Program-made: the position numbers and the translations under genes
Assembly: GCF_020524585.1 (NCBI RefSeq)
Contig: NZ_JAIVLK010000010.1
Coordinates: 1 to 64,000, forward strand
DNA: 64,000 bases
Direction of reading: 5' to 3'
Source of the DNA: Celeribacter naphthalenivorans
Lineage (GTDB): Bacteria > Pseudomonadota > Alphaproteobacteria > Rhodobacterales > Rhodobacteraceae
Part shown: piece by piece, positions 34,942 through 42,918 of the stretch
How the letters are laid out: each line of letters starts with the position of its first letter
How positions within the stretch are numbered: position 1 is the stretch's first letter
The notes under the pieces: model-generated
What the model was told of the DNA's origin: nothing
Seen by the model: the letters and a program-made list of their open reading frames with translations, nothing else
Databases searched by the model: none

Positions 34942-36660
34942 TTACTCCGCCGCGATGGCTTTCGGCTCAGGCTTTTTTGTGTTTGGCTTTTTTGCGTTTG
35001 GCTTTTGGGGCTTCGCGCCGTGTTCGTATTCCTCGAGGAAATCGAGCACTTCCTGACGATATGTGTAGTAGTCCGGGTGCTCCAAAAGCGCCTTGCGGGT
35101 GCGCGGACGCGGCAGGTTCACTTCGGTGATCTTGCCAATCGTGGCCTGCGGGCCGTTGGTCATCATCACCACCCGGTCGGCCAGAAGGATGGCTTCATCC
35201 ACGTCATGCGTCACACAGATGGCCGTCACTTTCGTGCGTTCCCAAACCTCCATGAGCACCTCTTGGAGCTCCCAGCGCGTGAGGCTGTCGAGCATGCCGA
35301 AGGGTTCATCCAAAAGCAGAAGTTTCGGAGAGAGCGCAAAGGCGCGGGCGATGCCCACACGTTGCCTCATACCGTTGGACATCTCCGACGCGGGCTTGTC
35401 CATAGAGTCAGCGAGACCGACCCTCTCAAGATAATATTCAACGACATCCTGCCGTTCGGGCTGCGAGGCGGTGGGGTAAACTCTGTCGACACCAATGGAC
35501 ACGTTCTCCTTTGCTGTGAGCCAGGGAAACAGGTTCGGCGATTGGAAGACTACGGCGCGCTCCGGGTCGGCACCGCGCACCTCGAAGCCGTCGAGTTTGA
35601 TCGCGCCTTTCGAGATGTCGTTGAGACCGGCGGCCATGGTGAGCACCGTGGATTTGCCACAGCCCGAATGACCGATCAGCGAAATGAATTCACCGCGATT
35701 GAGTTTCAGGTTGAAATCCTCGACCACCGTCAGCGGACCTTTCGGTGTCGGATAGACTTTGTGCAGACCTTCGAAGCTCAGGAAACGGGTGTCGATCAGG
35801 CCTTCCTGCGCCTTCACAACCGCTTTCGGCACATGGTGGATCGCGGTGACATTGGGCAAAAGCTTGCTGCCCTCCGCCTTGGCCTCGATCCCCACATCCA
35901 TGAGGTAGGTCGTGACCTCAGCGCGCAGTTTGTGAAAGGTCTCGTCGTTGTTCATTTCGCCCCGGTCACGCGGACGCGGGATGGTGACTTTGAACTCTTC
36001 GCCAAGGCTGCCGTCGGGATTGAGCGCGATGATGCGGTCGGCCAAAAGAATGGCCTCGTCCACATCGTTGGTGATCAGCACACAGGTCTTTTTGTCGGCC
36101 TCCCAGATGTGTTCGATCTCATCGGCGAGATTGGCACGCGTCAGCGCGTCGAGGGCGGAGAGTGGCTCGTCCAAGAGCAAAACCTCCGGGTTCATCGCCA
36201 GAGCCCGCGCCACGTTCACACGCTGACGCATCCCGCCGGACAGTTCCGCCGGACGACGCGTCTTTGCATGGCTCAGCCCCACCATTTTGACGAAATGATC
36301 GACCTTTTCCTGCTTCTCCGCCTTGGGCAGATCGGGGAAGATCGTGTCCACCGCCAAAGCGACGTTCTGATCCACCGTCAGCCAGGGCATCAGCGAATAG
36401 TTCTGAAAGATCACACCGCGCTCGGGGCCGGGACCGGTGATGTCGCGGCCTTTAAACGTGACCTTGCCGGTGGAGGGCATCTCAAGTCCCGCCATCAGGT
36501 TGATCAAGGTCGTCTTGCCGGTGCCAGAGAAGCCCAGAAGAACAAGGAACTCGCCCTCCTGCACATCGAGGTTGATATTTTTCAGAACTTCCGTGCGATG
36601 CAAGCCTTCACCGAAGCCTTTGGACACAGTGTCAAACGTCAGAATACCCATGTCGCTCAC
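34942..36660 (-). CDS. Nitrate ABC transporter, fused NrtC-NrtD ATPase
   Basis: 572 residues with two complete ABC domains in tandem. The first has GFSGTGKTTLIN, LSGGMRQRVNVARAL and VLLLDEPLSALD. The second (from about residue 290) has GHSGCGKSTVLTM, MSNGMRQRVGIARAF and LLLLDEPFGMLD. In cyanobacteria NrtC (ABC plus a binding-protein-like domain) and NrtD (ABC only) are separate; here the two ATPases are one chain and the regulatory binding domain is absent. The C-terminal tail is a Lys/Pro repeat (KPQKPNAKKPNTKKPEPK). It overlaps nrtB by 4 bp. Confidence 0.92.
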   Translation of the reverse strand: MSDMGILTFDTVSKGFGEGLHRTEVLKNINLDVQEGEFLVLLGFSGTGKTTLINLMAGLEMPSTGKVTFKGRDITGPGPERGVIFQNYSLMPWLTVDQNVALAVDTIFPDLPKAEKQEKVDHFVKMVGLSHAKTRRPAELSGGMRQRVNVARALAMNPEVLLLDEPLSALDALTRANLADEIEHIWEADKKTCVLITNDVDEAILLADRIIALNPDGSLGEEFKVTIPRPRDRGEMNNDETFHKLRAEVTTYLMDVGIEAKAEGSKLLPNVTAIHHVPKAVVKAQEGLIDTRFLSFEGLHKVYPTPKGPLTVVEDFNLKLNRGEFISLIGHSGCGKSTVLTMAAGLNDISKGAIKLDGFEVRGADPERAVVFQSPNLFPWLTAKENVSIGVDRVYPTASQPERQDVVEYYLERVGLADSMDKPASEMSNGMRQRVGIARAFALSPKLLLLDEPFGMLDSLTRWELQEVLMEVWERTKVTAICVTHDVDEAILLADRVVMMTNGPQATIGKITEVNLPRPRTRKALLEHPDYYTYRQEVLDFLEEYEHGAKPQKPNAKKPNTKKPEPKAIAAE

Positions 36661-37760
36661 CGATTGTTCGAGAAGGTGAAGAGGGATTGCAGCGCGAACA
36701 TCACACGGTCCAGCAGAAAGCCGATGATCCCGATGGTCAGCACGGCGACGATGATTTTCGCCAAGGATTGCGAGGAGCCGTTCTGGAATTCGTCCCAGAC
36801 GAATTTGCCAAGCCCCGGGTTCTGCGCCAGCATTTCAGCGGCGATCAGCACCATCCATCCCACACCGAGGGACAGACGCAGACCGGTGAAGATCAGCGGC
36901 AGGGCGGAGGGCAGGACAAGTTTCGTGATCTTCTGCCAAGTGCCCATTTTCAGCACTTTGGAGACCGACACCAAATCCTTGTCGATGGAGGCCACACCGA
37001 GCGAGGTGTTGATCAGCGTCGGCCAGAGCGAACAAAGCGTCACGGTGATCGCGGAGACGAGGAAGGATTTGGCGAACAGCCCGTCATTCGTCGTGTAGAG
37101 CGCGGAGACCACCATGGTCACGATCGGCAGCCAAGCGAGCGGCGACACCGGTTTGAAGATTTGCACCAGCGGGTTGATCGCGGCGTTCGCATAGGGAGAC
37201 AGACCGGCGAGGATGCCCAGCGGGATCGCAATGGCTGAGCCGATCAGGAAGCCGAAGAACACGGTTTTGATCGAGGTCCAGATTTGTTCGTAGTAGGACG
37301 GCGAGCCGGTGTAGGGGATGTCCTTGACCTTCTCGGGCTGGCCGTTGGCGATGAAGCGTTCATTGCGGGCATCGACGCGCTCGATAAAGGCGGCCTTTTT
37401 CTCGGCCTTGGCGATGGCGTCCTGATGCAGGTTCACCGCCTCGTCCCACACAGCCGCAGGACCGGGGATCGCCCCCAGAGAGGTCTGCACCTTCGGCGCC
37501 AATGTGCCCCAGAGCATCAGGAACCCGACGATGGCCAGAACCGGCACGCCGAGGAGTTTCCAAATCTCCTTGCCCTGCGCCTTCGGGTTATCCCCCGCCA
37601 GCGCCTTCAGGACGGGCGTCATCCACGACAGGCCCAAAACCTGAAACCAGGCGTCGGCCTTGTTGATCCGGGTGAAAAGTTTTGCGCGGCGGGCCGCACG
37701 CGCTTTCGCTGTGGCCTCGGCGTCGAGCGCCCGTTCGTCACTTGGGTCGATAGCAGTCAT
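36657..37760 (-). CDS. nrtB: Nitrate ABC transporter permease NrtB
   Basis: 367 residues from ATG 37760 (RBS GAGGACGCCGCA). After a 75-residue cytosolic start there is one helix (VLAIVGFLMLWGTLA), a long periplasmic segment (about 110-175, charged), then the BPD_transp_1 core with KSFLVSAITVTLCSLWPTLINTSLGV and the coupling segment. It is longer than cyanobacterial NrtB (about 280) because of the N-terminal addition. Two hairpins lie between it and nrtA. Confidence 0.93.
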   Translation of the reverse strand: MTAIDPSDERALDAEATAKARAARRAKLFTRINKADAWFQVLGLSWMTPVLKALAGDNPKAQGKEIWKLLGVPVLAIVGFLMLWGTLAPKVQTSLGAIPGPAAVWDEAVNLHQDAIAKAEKKAAFIERVDARNERFIANGQPEKVKDIPYTGSPSYYEQIWTSIKTVFFGFLIGSAIAIPLGILAGLSPYANAAINPLVQIFKPVSPLAWLPIVTMVVSALYTTNDGLFAKSFLVSAITVTLCSLWPTLINTSLGVASIDKDLVSVSKVLKMGTWQKITKLVLPSALPLIFTGLRLSLGVGWMVLIAAEMLAQNPGLGKFVWDEFQNGSSQSLAKIIVAVLTIGIIGFLLDRVMFALQSLFTFSNNR

Positions 37761-37806
37761 TGCGGCGTCCTCACGAGAGACAAGAGAGTTTGAGTTTGGA
37801 GTTGTC

Positions 37807-37834
37807 GGGGCGCGCTCAGGAAGCGGCGCGCCCC
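37807..37834 (-). other. Hairpin 2 in the nrtA-nrtB intergenic region
   Basis: A 9-bp perfect stem GGGGCGCGC / GCGCGCCCC with a 10-nt loop. It lies 47 nt upstream of the nrtB start codon in the transcript, after the hairpin at 37875-37899, with no long T run. Confidence 0.7.
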
Positions 37835-37874
37835 CAAGGGAAAGTTTATTTGCACCGGGGCTCCGCCTGGTGCT

Positions 37875-37899
37875 GAAATCGCTCCACTGGAGCGATTTC
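37875..37899 (-). other. Hairpin 1 directly after the nrtA stop codon
   Basis: An 11-bp perfect inverted repeat GAAATCGCTCC / GGAGCGATTTC with a 3-nt loop begins 11 nt past the nrtA stop. No T run follows, so it looks like an mRNA 3'-end stabiliser or partial barrier that keeps nrtA more abundant than the membrane parts. Confidence 0.75.
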
Positions 37900-37909
37900 C
37901 GGGCGCACC

Positions 37910-39277
37910 TCACCCTTTGACCTCAGTACCAACGACGGTCTGATCGCCTTTCAGGCCAATCGGCAGGCTGTCGAGGTAAGCGTTCGGGGTTTTGCCGTCA
38001 TAGGCGATGCCGTCGATGATGTCGGCGGAGGGCGTCGGCGCTTTGTAACCGTCGCTGTCCCAGGGGAAATCGGCCTCGTTGGCGAGACCTTCGTCCACCA
38101 GAAGACGCGCGGCTTCGAGGTAAATCTCCGGTTTGTAAACGGATTTCGCGACCTCATCATACCAGCTGTCCGGCTTAGCCTCGGAAATCTGGCCCCAACG
38201 ACGCATCTGGGTCAGATACCACACAGCATCGGAATAGAACGGATAAGTCGCGTTGTAGCGGAAGAATACGTTAAAGTCCGGCACCTCACGCACATCGCCC
38301 GGTTCATATTCGAAGGTGCCGGTCATGGAGGCGGCAATCACCTCCTGATCGGCGCCGACGTAATCGGGCCGCGACAGGATTTCCACGGCCTCTTCGCGGT
38401 TGGCGTTGTCATTCGCATCAAGCCACATGGCCGCACGAATGAGCGCCTTGGTCACAGCAAGCGTGGTGTTCGGGTACTCTTCGGCAAACTCTGCGGTGAT
38501 GCCAAAGACCTTTTCCGGGTTGTTTTTCCAAAGCTCGTAGTCGGTGATCACTGGCACGCCGATGCCCTTGGCGACGGCCTGCTGGTTCCACGGCTCACCG
38601 ACGCAGTAGCCGTAGATCGTGCCAGCTTCCAAAGTGGCGGGCATCTGCGGCGGGGGCGTCACGGAGAGGAACACGTCGGCGCCGATCTGGCCGGTGATGT
38701 TCTCGGGCGAATAGTAGCCCGGATGCAGACCACCCGCGGCGAGCCAGTAACGCAGCTCGTAGTTATGCGTGGAGACCGGGAAGACCATGCCCATGTTAAA
38801 AGGCTTGCCCTCGGATTTGTATTTCTCGACGACCGGCGCCAGAGCTTCGGCAGAGATCGGGTGAACCGGCTTGCCGTCATCGCCCACCGGGATGTTCGGC
38901 TTCATCTCTTCCCAGACCTCGTTGGAGACGGTGATGCCGTTGCCATTCAGGTCCATGGAAAACGGCGTGATGATATGCGCTTCGGTGCCGAACCCGATGG
39001 TCGCGGCCAGCGGCTGACCCGCCAACATATGCGCGCCGTCCAGCGTACCGTCGATCACGCCATCGAGCAGAACCTTCCAGTTGGCTTGGGCTTCAAGCGT
39101 CACAAAGAGGCCTTCGTCATCGAAAAAGCCCTGTTCATAAGCGACCGCGAGCGGCGCCATGTCGGTCAGTTTGATGAACCCGAAGGTCAGTTCGTCTTTT
39201 TCCAGATCGAGCATCTCTGCCCAGGCACCCGTGGCGAGTGCAGTCGTGGCTGCGAGGCCGAGGAGAAGGTTCTTCAT
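37910..39277 (-). CDS. nrtA: Nitrate ABC transporter substrate-binding protein NrtA
   Basis: 455 residues from ATG 39277. Signal peptide [20 protein letters not shown], then the CmpA/NrtA pattern: [91 protein letters not shown] and [23 protein letters not shown]. It binds nitrate (perhaps nitrite) in the periplasm. No lipobox is seen, so it is probably soluble. It is paralogous to the NasS sensor one gene upstream. Confidence 0.95.
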   Translation of the reverse strand: MKNLLLGLAATTALATGAWAEMLDLEKDELTFGFIKLTDMAPLAVAYEQGFFDDEGLFVTLEAQANWKVLLDGVIDGTLDGAHMLAGQPLAATIGFGTEAHIITPFSMDLNGNGITVSNEVWEEMKPNIPVGDDGKPVHPISAEALAPVVEKYKSEGKPFNMGMVFPVSTHNYELRYWLAAGGLHPGYYSPENITGQIGADVFLSVTPPPQMPATLEAGTIYGYCVGEPWNQQAVAKGIGVPVITDYELWKNNPEKVFGITAEFAEEYPNTTLAVTKALIRAAMWLDANDNANREEAVEILSRPDYVGADQEVIAASMTGTFEYEPGDVREVPDFNVFFRYNATYPFYSDAVWYLTQMRRWGQISEAKPDSWYDEVAKSVYKPEIYLEAARLLVDEGLANEADFPWDSDGYKAPTPSADIIDGIAYDGKTPNAYLDSLPIGLKGDQTVVGTEVKG

Positions 39278-39308
39278 TTTGCGTGTCCCTGCTGTTCCCT
39301 GTTGAGGA

Positions 39309-39372
39309 GAAAAAACAAAAAAGCCGCCGATAGACCGCCAGGGAGGAGAAGGGCGGTGTATCGAGCGGCTTT
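39309..39372 (-). terminator. Attenuator (intrinsic terminator) in the nrtA leader
   Basis: In RNA order: AAAGCCGC, one unpaired U, CGAUA, C:C mismatch, ACCGCC, 12-nt pyrimidine-rich loop, then GGCGGU, UAUCG, GCGGCUUU and a T run interrupted by one G. The stem totals 19 pairs. Its place upstream of the first transporter gene, not after a gene, marks it as an attenuator. Confidence 0.82.
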
Positions 39373-39379
39373 GCTCTGT

Positions 39380-39398
39380 TGCCCCGTTCGCCGAGGCA
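39380..39398 (-). other. Leader hairpin 2 (candidate ANTAR target)
   Basis: RNA stem UGCCUCG / CGGGGCA (one G-U pair) with a GCGAA loop, 7 nt before the attenuator. ANTAR proteins bind paired small hairpins; the textbook loop is a hexamer with A1 and G4, which this fold does not show. Confidence 0.45.
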
Positions 39399-39407
39399 TA
39401 TGCAGAC

Positions 39408-39424
39408 TTCCCGATCTTCGGGAA
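39408..39424 (-). other. Leader hairpin 1 (candidate ANTAR target)
   Basis: RNA stem UUCCCG / CGGGAA with an AAGAU loop, 9 nt upstream of hairpin 2. Two short hairpins this close together fit an ANTAR dual-hairpin target, but the loop sequence departs from the known consensus. Confidence 0.45.
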
Positions 39425-39558
39425 AATGTTCCGTATCGCGGCATCGTTGCCTTGCGATGACTTCAATCTCCGCCGAAATGCTGCGTGGGCAAAGGTGATT
39501 TCGCCGTCTTCTTCGAAAATCATGCCGCAGATGCACGCATTGGCCTAAATTTTGCGCA

Positions 39559-40734
39559 TCATTTCACAAAAGGATCAAAAACGCGTCCGTCGAAAAACTG
39601 GTTCTTCTCCAGAATCAGCTGCCCGACCTTCGACGCGACCGCCGTCGGCACGCTCAATCCGCCCTCTTGTTTCGACGACGCACCCGGCAAATCGGCAGAG
39701 GTCGTCTCAAGCGCCTGACGGTAGAGATCGGACCGGAACACGCCATGCGCCGCCCGTTGCGCGGCCGCGCGATCAAGCCCCGTGCGCGCCGCCAATTGCG
39801 TGCCGATCCACTCCGCCTGAGAGCGCCACGGAAAACTCGCGGCGCCTTTGTAGAACTCGACAAAGCCATCGACCCGACGCGCATCGCCCTGCGCGGAGAT
39901 CACCATATTGCCGGTCAGCGCGCGTTCCAGCATCTCAGACGGCAGGTCGAGATATTCGGGCCGGCTCAGCAATTCAGAGGCCAGCATAGGGCTGTCCGAG
40001 GTGCCCAGCCACCGCCCCGCGCGCCAGACCGCACGGATCAGACGCCCCATCAGGGCCTGTTCCTGTTCCGCCCAGTCGCGACGCACGGCCAGCACTTTTT
40101 CCGGGGCGGCCGACCAGATCGCACAGCCCGGCAGCAACAACTCGCCCCCGCCGTGTTCCACCGCCTGCGACCCCCAAGGTTCGCCGACACAAAACGCATC
40201 AATCTCGCCCGCCTCGATCGCGGCCCCCATCAAGGGCGGCGGCACCGTGCGGATGTCGACGGATTGCGGCGCGGGCAGGCCCAGCGCAGAGAGCCAATAA
40301 TACAAAAGCTCGGCATGCATCGAAAACGGGAAGGGCACGCCGATTCTGAGCCGACCTTTGGCGGCCTTGATCAAATCGCGCCCGGCTTTTTCTGCGTCGT
40401 CAAAGCCAAACCCGTGCCCGACATCGCGCAGGCGCGCGGCCAGATCATTCGACACACCGATGACATTGCCGTTCATCGACAAGACGGAAAGCGCTGCGAA
40501 TTGCACGCCCGATCCGCCAAGCCCGAGCGCCGTGGCAACCGGCACCGGCGAGAGCATATGCGCCGCATCCACCCGACCAAAGGCCAGCATGTCGCGCACC
40601 GAGGACCAGGACGGCGCCGGTTTGAGATCGAGCGACAGGCCTTCTTCGGCGGCAAAGCCCATCTCCTGCGCTACAATCAAAGGCGCGGCATCAATCAAGG
40701 GAATGTAGCCAACGGACAGCGTGGTGGGTCTCAT
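39559..40734 (-). CDS. nasS: Nitrate/nitrite sensor protein NasS
   Basis: 391 residues, CmpA/NrtA-like but with no signal peptide, so cytosolic: LSVGYIPLIDAAPLIVAQEMGFAAEEGLSLDLKPAPSWSSVRDMLAFGRVDAAHMLSP, DAFCVGEPWGSQAVE and FKGAASFPWRSQAEWIGTQLA-type segments. NasS holds NasT inactive until nitrate binds. Its ATG overlaps the nasT stop (ATGA), as expected for a 1:1 partner. Confidence 0.92.
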   Translation of the reverse strand: MRPTTLSVGYIPLIDAAPLIVAQEMGFAAEEGLSLDLKPAPSWSSVRDMLAFGRVDAAHMLSPVPVATALGLGGSGVQFAALSVLSMNGNVIGVSNDLAARLRDVGHGFGFDDAEKAGRDLIKAAKGRLRIGVPFPFSMHAELLYYWLSALGLPAPQSVDIRTVPPPLMGAAIEAGEIDAFCVGEPWGSQAVEHGGGELLLPGCAIWSAAPEKVLAVRRDWAEQEQALMGRLIRAVWRAGRWLGTSDSPMLASELLSRPEYLDLPSEMLERALTGNMVISAQGDARRVDGFVEFYKGAASFPWRSQAEWIGTQLAARTGLDRAAAQRAAHGVFRSDLYRQALETTSADLPGASSKQEGGLSVPTAVASKVGQLILEKNQFFDGRVFDPFVK

Positions 40735-41315
40735 GACAAAAGCCCCGCCGCCGTCACCAGAGCCTGCGCCACATCGGCGACGCGCTTGCCCTGATCCATC
40801 GCGGTTTTGCGCAGGAGCGCATAGGCTTCGTCTTCTCCGATGCCTTTGGCGCGCATCAACATGCCCTTGGCGCGGTCGATGACCTTGCGTTCTTCCAGCG
40901 CCTTTTTCGTCTCAGCGAGTTCGGTGCGCATGCGTTGGAACATGCGAAACCGGGCGATGGCGGCGTCCATGATCGGTTTGACGCGCTGAGATTGCAGCCC
41001 GTCTACGATATAGGCCGACACGCCCGCCTCGATCGCGGCAGAGGACAACCCCTCGTCGGAGCGGTCGACAAACATCGCGACCGGACGATCCAGCGGGCCG
41101 GAGGCCAGCGCCAGTTCCTCCATCGTGTCGCGCGACGGGTTTTCGATGTCGATCAGGACCACATCCGGGTTGCGCGCCTGAATTTGACGCGCAAGGCCTG
41201 TGACTTCGGAGATGATGAAAATGTCGAAATCCCCGGCGTCGCGCAGGCTGTCGACGATCAGCTGGGCGCGGGTGCGGTCGGTTTCGACGACGATGATGGA
41301 AAGAGCGGCACTCAT
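40731..41315 (-). CDS. nasT: ANTAR-domain antitermination regulator NasT
   Basis: 194 residues from ATG 41315. The N-terminal pseudo-receiver (LSIIVVETDRTRAQLIVDSLRDAG...NPDVVLIDIENPSRDTMEEL) keeps Asp residues but is not expected to need phosphorylation. The C-terminal ANTAR helices (residues 130-190) read ALEERKVIDRAKGMLMRAKGIGEDEAYALLRKTAMDQGKRVADVAQALV. Released from NasS by nitrate, it binds hairpin RNA in the nas leader and prevents termination. The target is most likely the nrtA leader at 39309-39424. Confidence 0.94.
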   Translation of the reverse strand: MSAALSIIVVETDRTRAQLIVDSLRDAGDFDIFIISEVTGLARQIQARNPDVVLIDIENPSRDTMEELALASGPLDRPVAMFVDRSDEGLSSAAIEAGVSAYIVDGLQSQRVKPIMDAAIARFRMFQRMRTELAETKKALEERKVIDRAKGMLMRAKGIGEDEAYALLRKTAMDQGKRVADVAQALVTAAGLLS

Positions 41316-41427
41316 GGCTTCAAATCGCGCCAAGCTGTGCAGGAAGTAAACGATTCCTGTCGGTGGGCGAGAGCGCCCCTTCTGCTTCGCCTAATTCATG
41401 AACATCATCGCCCAATATTTAATCAGA

Positions 41428-41925
41428 TCAAAGAGTCTCCAGACACCAGTCCCTGAGCGCCTCCCCCTCTGGCGCGAGCTCTTCGGCGAACTCTCCGGCA
41501 AAGTCCAGAAAGCCCGCGATATTCTTGGCGTTCACACCGACGATCACCGGCACACCCTGCGCCAGAGCCTCGCCGATCAGAGTGCGAAAGCCGCGGCCTT
41601 CGACCTCTTGCTTGCCGAATTTGTTGATCAAAACCAGATCCGCCCCGGCTTCGAGCCCCCGTTCCGTCTGAAAAACCGCCTGTTCCAGCCCCTCGGGGTT
41701 CAACCGACAGCCTTTCGACAGCGCACCAAGGCTCTGCGAAATTTGGATGCGTTCCCCTGAGGGCAAAAGCTGCAACTCCATCCGGCATTTGGTGTCATTG
41801 GGCAGGTCGGTGTTGATCTGAACCGCACCGGTGACACGATGCCCTGCGGCCAGCAACCGCTCCGCCAGAGCCGCCAGCAGCGCATCGACTTCTCCGCGGC
41901 CTTCCGCCATCACATATCCGAGCAT
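41428..41925 (-). CDS. DUF2478 family protein
   Basis: 165 residues from ATG 41925. The segment GCRLNPEGLEQAVFQTERGLEAGADLVLINKFGKQEVEGRGFR is typical of DUF2478, a Rossmann/P-loop-like family often found beside molybdate or Moco genes. The usual N-terminal GxxxxGK P-loop is only weakly visible (MLGYVMAEGRGEVDALLAALA). It is divergent from mobA and upstream of nasT (112-bp gap). A nucleotide-linked role in molybdenum cofactor supply to NasA is a guess from context. Confidence 0.78.
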   Translation of the reverse strand: MLGYVMAEGRGEVDALLAALAERLLAAGHRVTGAVQINTDLPNDTKCRMELQLLPSGERIQISQSLGALSKGCRLNPEGLEQAVFQTERGLEAGADLVLINKFGKQEVEGRGFRTLIGEALAQGVPVIVGVNAKNIAGFLDFAGEFAEELAPEGEALRDWCLETL

Positions 41926-42005
41926 GTCTTTGCCCCTTGATTTGCCTCTCCCCGGACATACAGAATGGCGACCACGGGGGGAAGCGCTTAGAGGGAGTAC
42001 AGGAT

Positions 42006-42641
42006 ATGACACAGGGTCCCAGAGTGACCGAAGGGGTTTTCCCGGGCGTGATCCTCGCAGGCGGGCAAGGCACCCGTCTCGGCGGTGTCGACAAGGGGAT
42101 GGTTGAGCTGGGCGACACGCGGTTGATCGAGCGGATCATCGACCGGTTGGCCCCGCAATGCGCCACGCTGGCGATCAGCGCCAATGGCGACCCGAAACGC
42201 TATTCCGAATTCGGCTTTCCGATCCTGCCCGATGGCACGCCTGAGGCACAGGGGCCTTTGGCGGGGGTTCTGGCCGGGCTCGATTGGGCGGCGATGAAAG
42301 GCTTTGAGGCCATCGTCACCGTCGCCACCGACACGCCGTTTTTCCCGACCGATCTGGTGGCACGACTGGCCAGCGTGTCGCAGCCAGAGGGTTTCGGCAT
42401 CGCGGTGACCAAGGAGGGGGGCGAGGTGCGCTGGCATCCGACCTTTGGCCTTTGGCCGGTGAGTTTGCGCCATGACCTGCGCGTCGCGCTTCAGCGCAAC
42501 CAACGCCGGATGCAGCAATTCGCCGAGGGCAAAGGCGCCGTGCCGGTTTTGTTCGAGGCGGAACATCCCGAAGAGCTGTTCTTCAACATCAACACGGCGG
42601 AGGATTTGGCGCGCGCCGAGGACCGGCTTATCCGCGCTTGA
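42006..42641 (+). CDS. mobA: Molybdenum cofactor guanylyltransferase MobA
   Basis: 211 residues from ATG 42006. The nucleotidyltransferase signature VILAGGQGTRLGGVDKGMVEL has the GTP-binding loop and catalytic Lys; FEAIVTVATDTPFFPTDLVARL holds the metal-binding Asp; WHPTFGLWPVSL is typical of MobA. It links GMP to Mo-molybdopterin to make MGD for NasA and related enzymes. It converges with and overlaps the TusA-like gene by 14 bp. Confidence 0.95.
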   Translation: MTQGPRVTEGVFPGVILAGGQGTRLGGVDKGMVELGDTRLIERIIDRLAPQCATLAISANGDPKRYSEFGFPILPDGTPEAQGPLAGVLAGLDWAAMKGFEAIVTVATDTPFFPTDLVARLASVSQPEGFGIAVTKEGGEVRWHPTFGLWPVSLRHDLRVALQRNQRRMQQFAEGKGAVPVLFEAEHPEELFFNINTAEDLARAEDRLIRA

Positions 42642-42897
42642 TCAGGTAACTTTGGCTCTCGCCGTGATCCGTCATGGCGAGATAGTCGTGCCCCGCCTCC
42701 TGACAGAAATGCGGCACGTCGATCACGGCGGCAGGATCAGAGGCCAGAAGCCGCAAGACCTGCCCCGGCGCCATGGACAATAGCCGTTTGCGCGCCTTGA
42801 GAACCGGCAAAGGACAGATCAACCCGATGGCATCGAGGGTGTCGTCCCATCTTTCCCGTCCGGCATCCTGTGCCTGATGATCTGTCGTCTCTGTCAT
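42628..42897 (-). CDS. TusA/SirA-like sulfurtransferase
   Basis: 89 residues from ATG 42897. The motif LDAIGLICPLPVLKARKRLLSMAPGQVLRLLASDPAAVIDVPHFCQEAGH contains the CPxP cysteine that carries persulfide sulfur in TusA and YeeD. Such proteins feed sulfur to tRNA thiolation or to molybdopterin enzymes. Lying between mobA and the oxygenase gene, it could serve Moco sulfuration, but that is contextual only. Confidence 0.88.
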   Translation of the reverse strand: MTETTDHQAQDAGRERWDDTLDAIGLICPLPVLKARKRLLSMAPGQVLRLLASDPAAVIDVPHFCQEAGHDYLAMTDHGESQSYLIKRG

Positions 42898-42918
42898 GCG
42901 CAAAGGCTTAATCCAGCC

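Larger units (their letters stand above)
39278..39558 (-). promoter_or_regulatory. nrtA leader region with NasT-type antitermination signals
   Basis: 281 bp between nasS and nrtA hold no gene. In transcript order there is a hairpin at 39424-39408, a second at 39398-39380, then a large intrinsic terminator (39372-39309), leaving about 32 nt to the nrtA ATG. With nasT (ANTAR RNA-binding protein) and nasS just upstream, this is the expected layout for nitrate-controlled antitermination. Confidence 0.7.

Noticed and set aside
35005-37098. A 697-codon open frame on the plus strand
   Set aside because: Antisense to nrtCD and nrtB, with His/Arg-rich low-complexity translation typical of a shadow frame.
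41365-41382. GGGCG/CGCCC hairpin upstream of nasT as another regulatory leader
   Set aside because: Short stem, no T run, and no second hairpin; not distinguishable from chance in GC-rich DNA.
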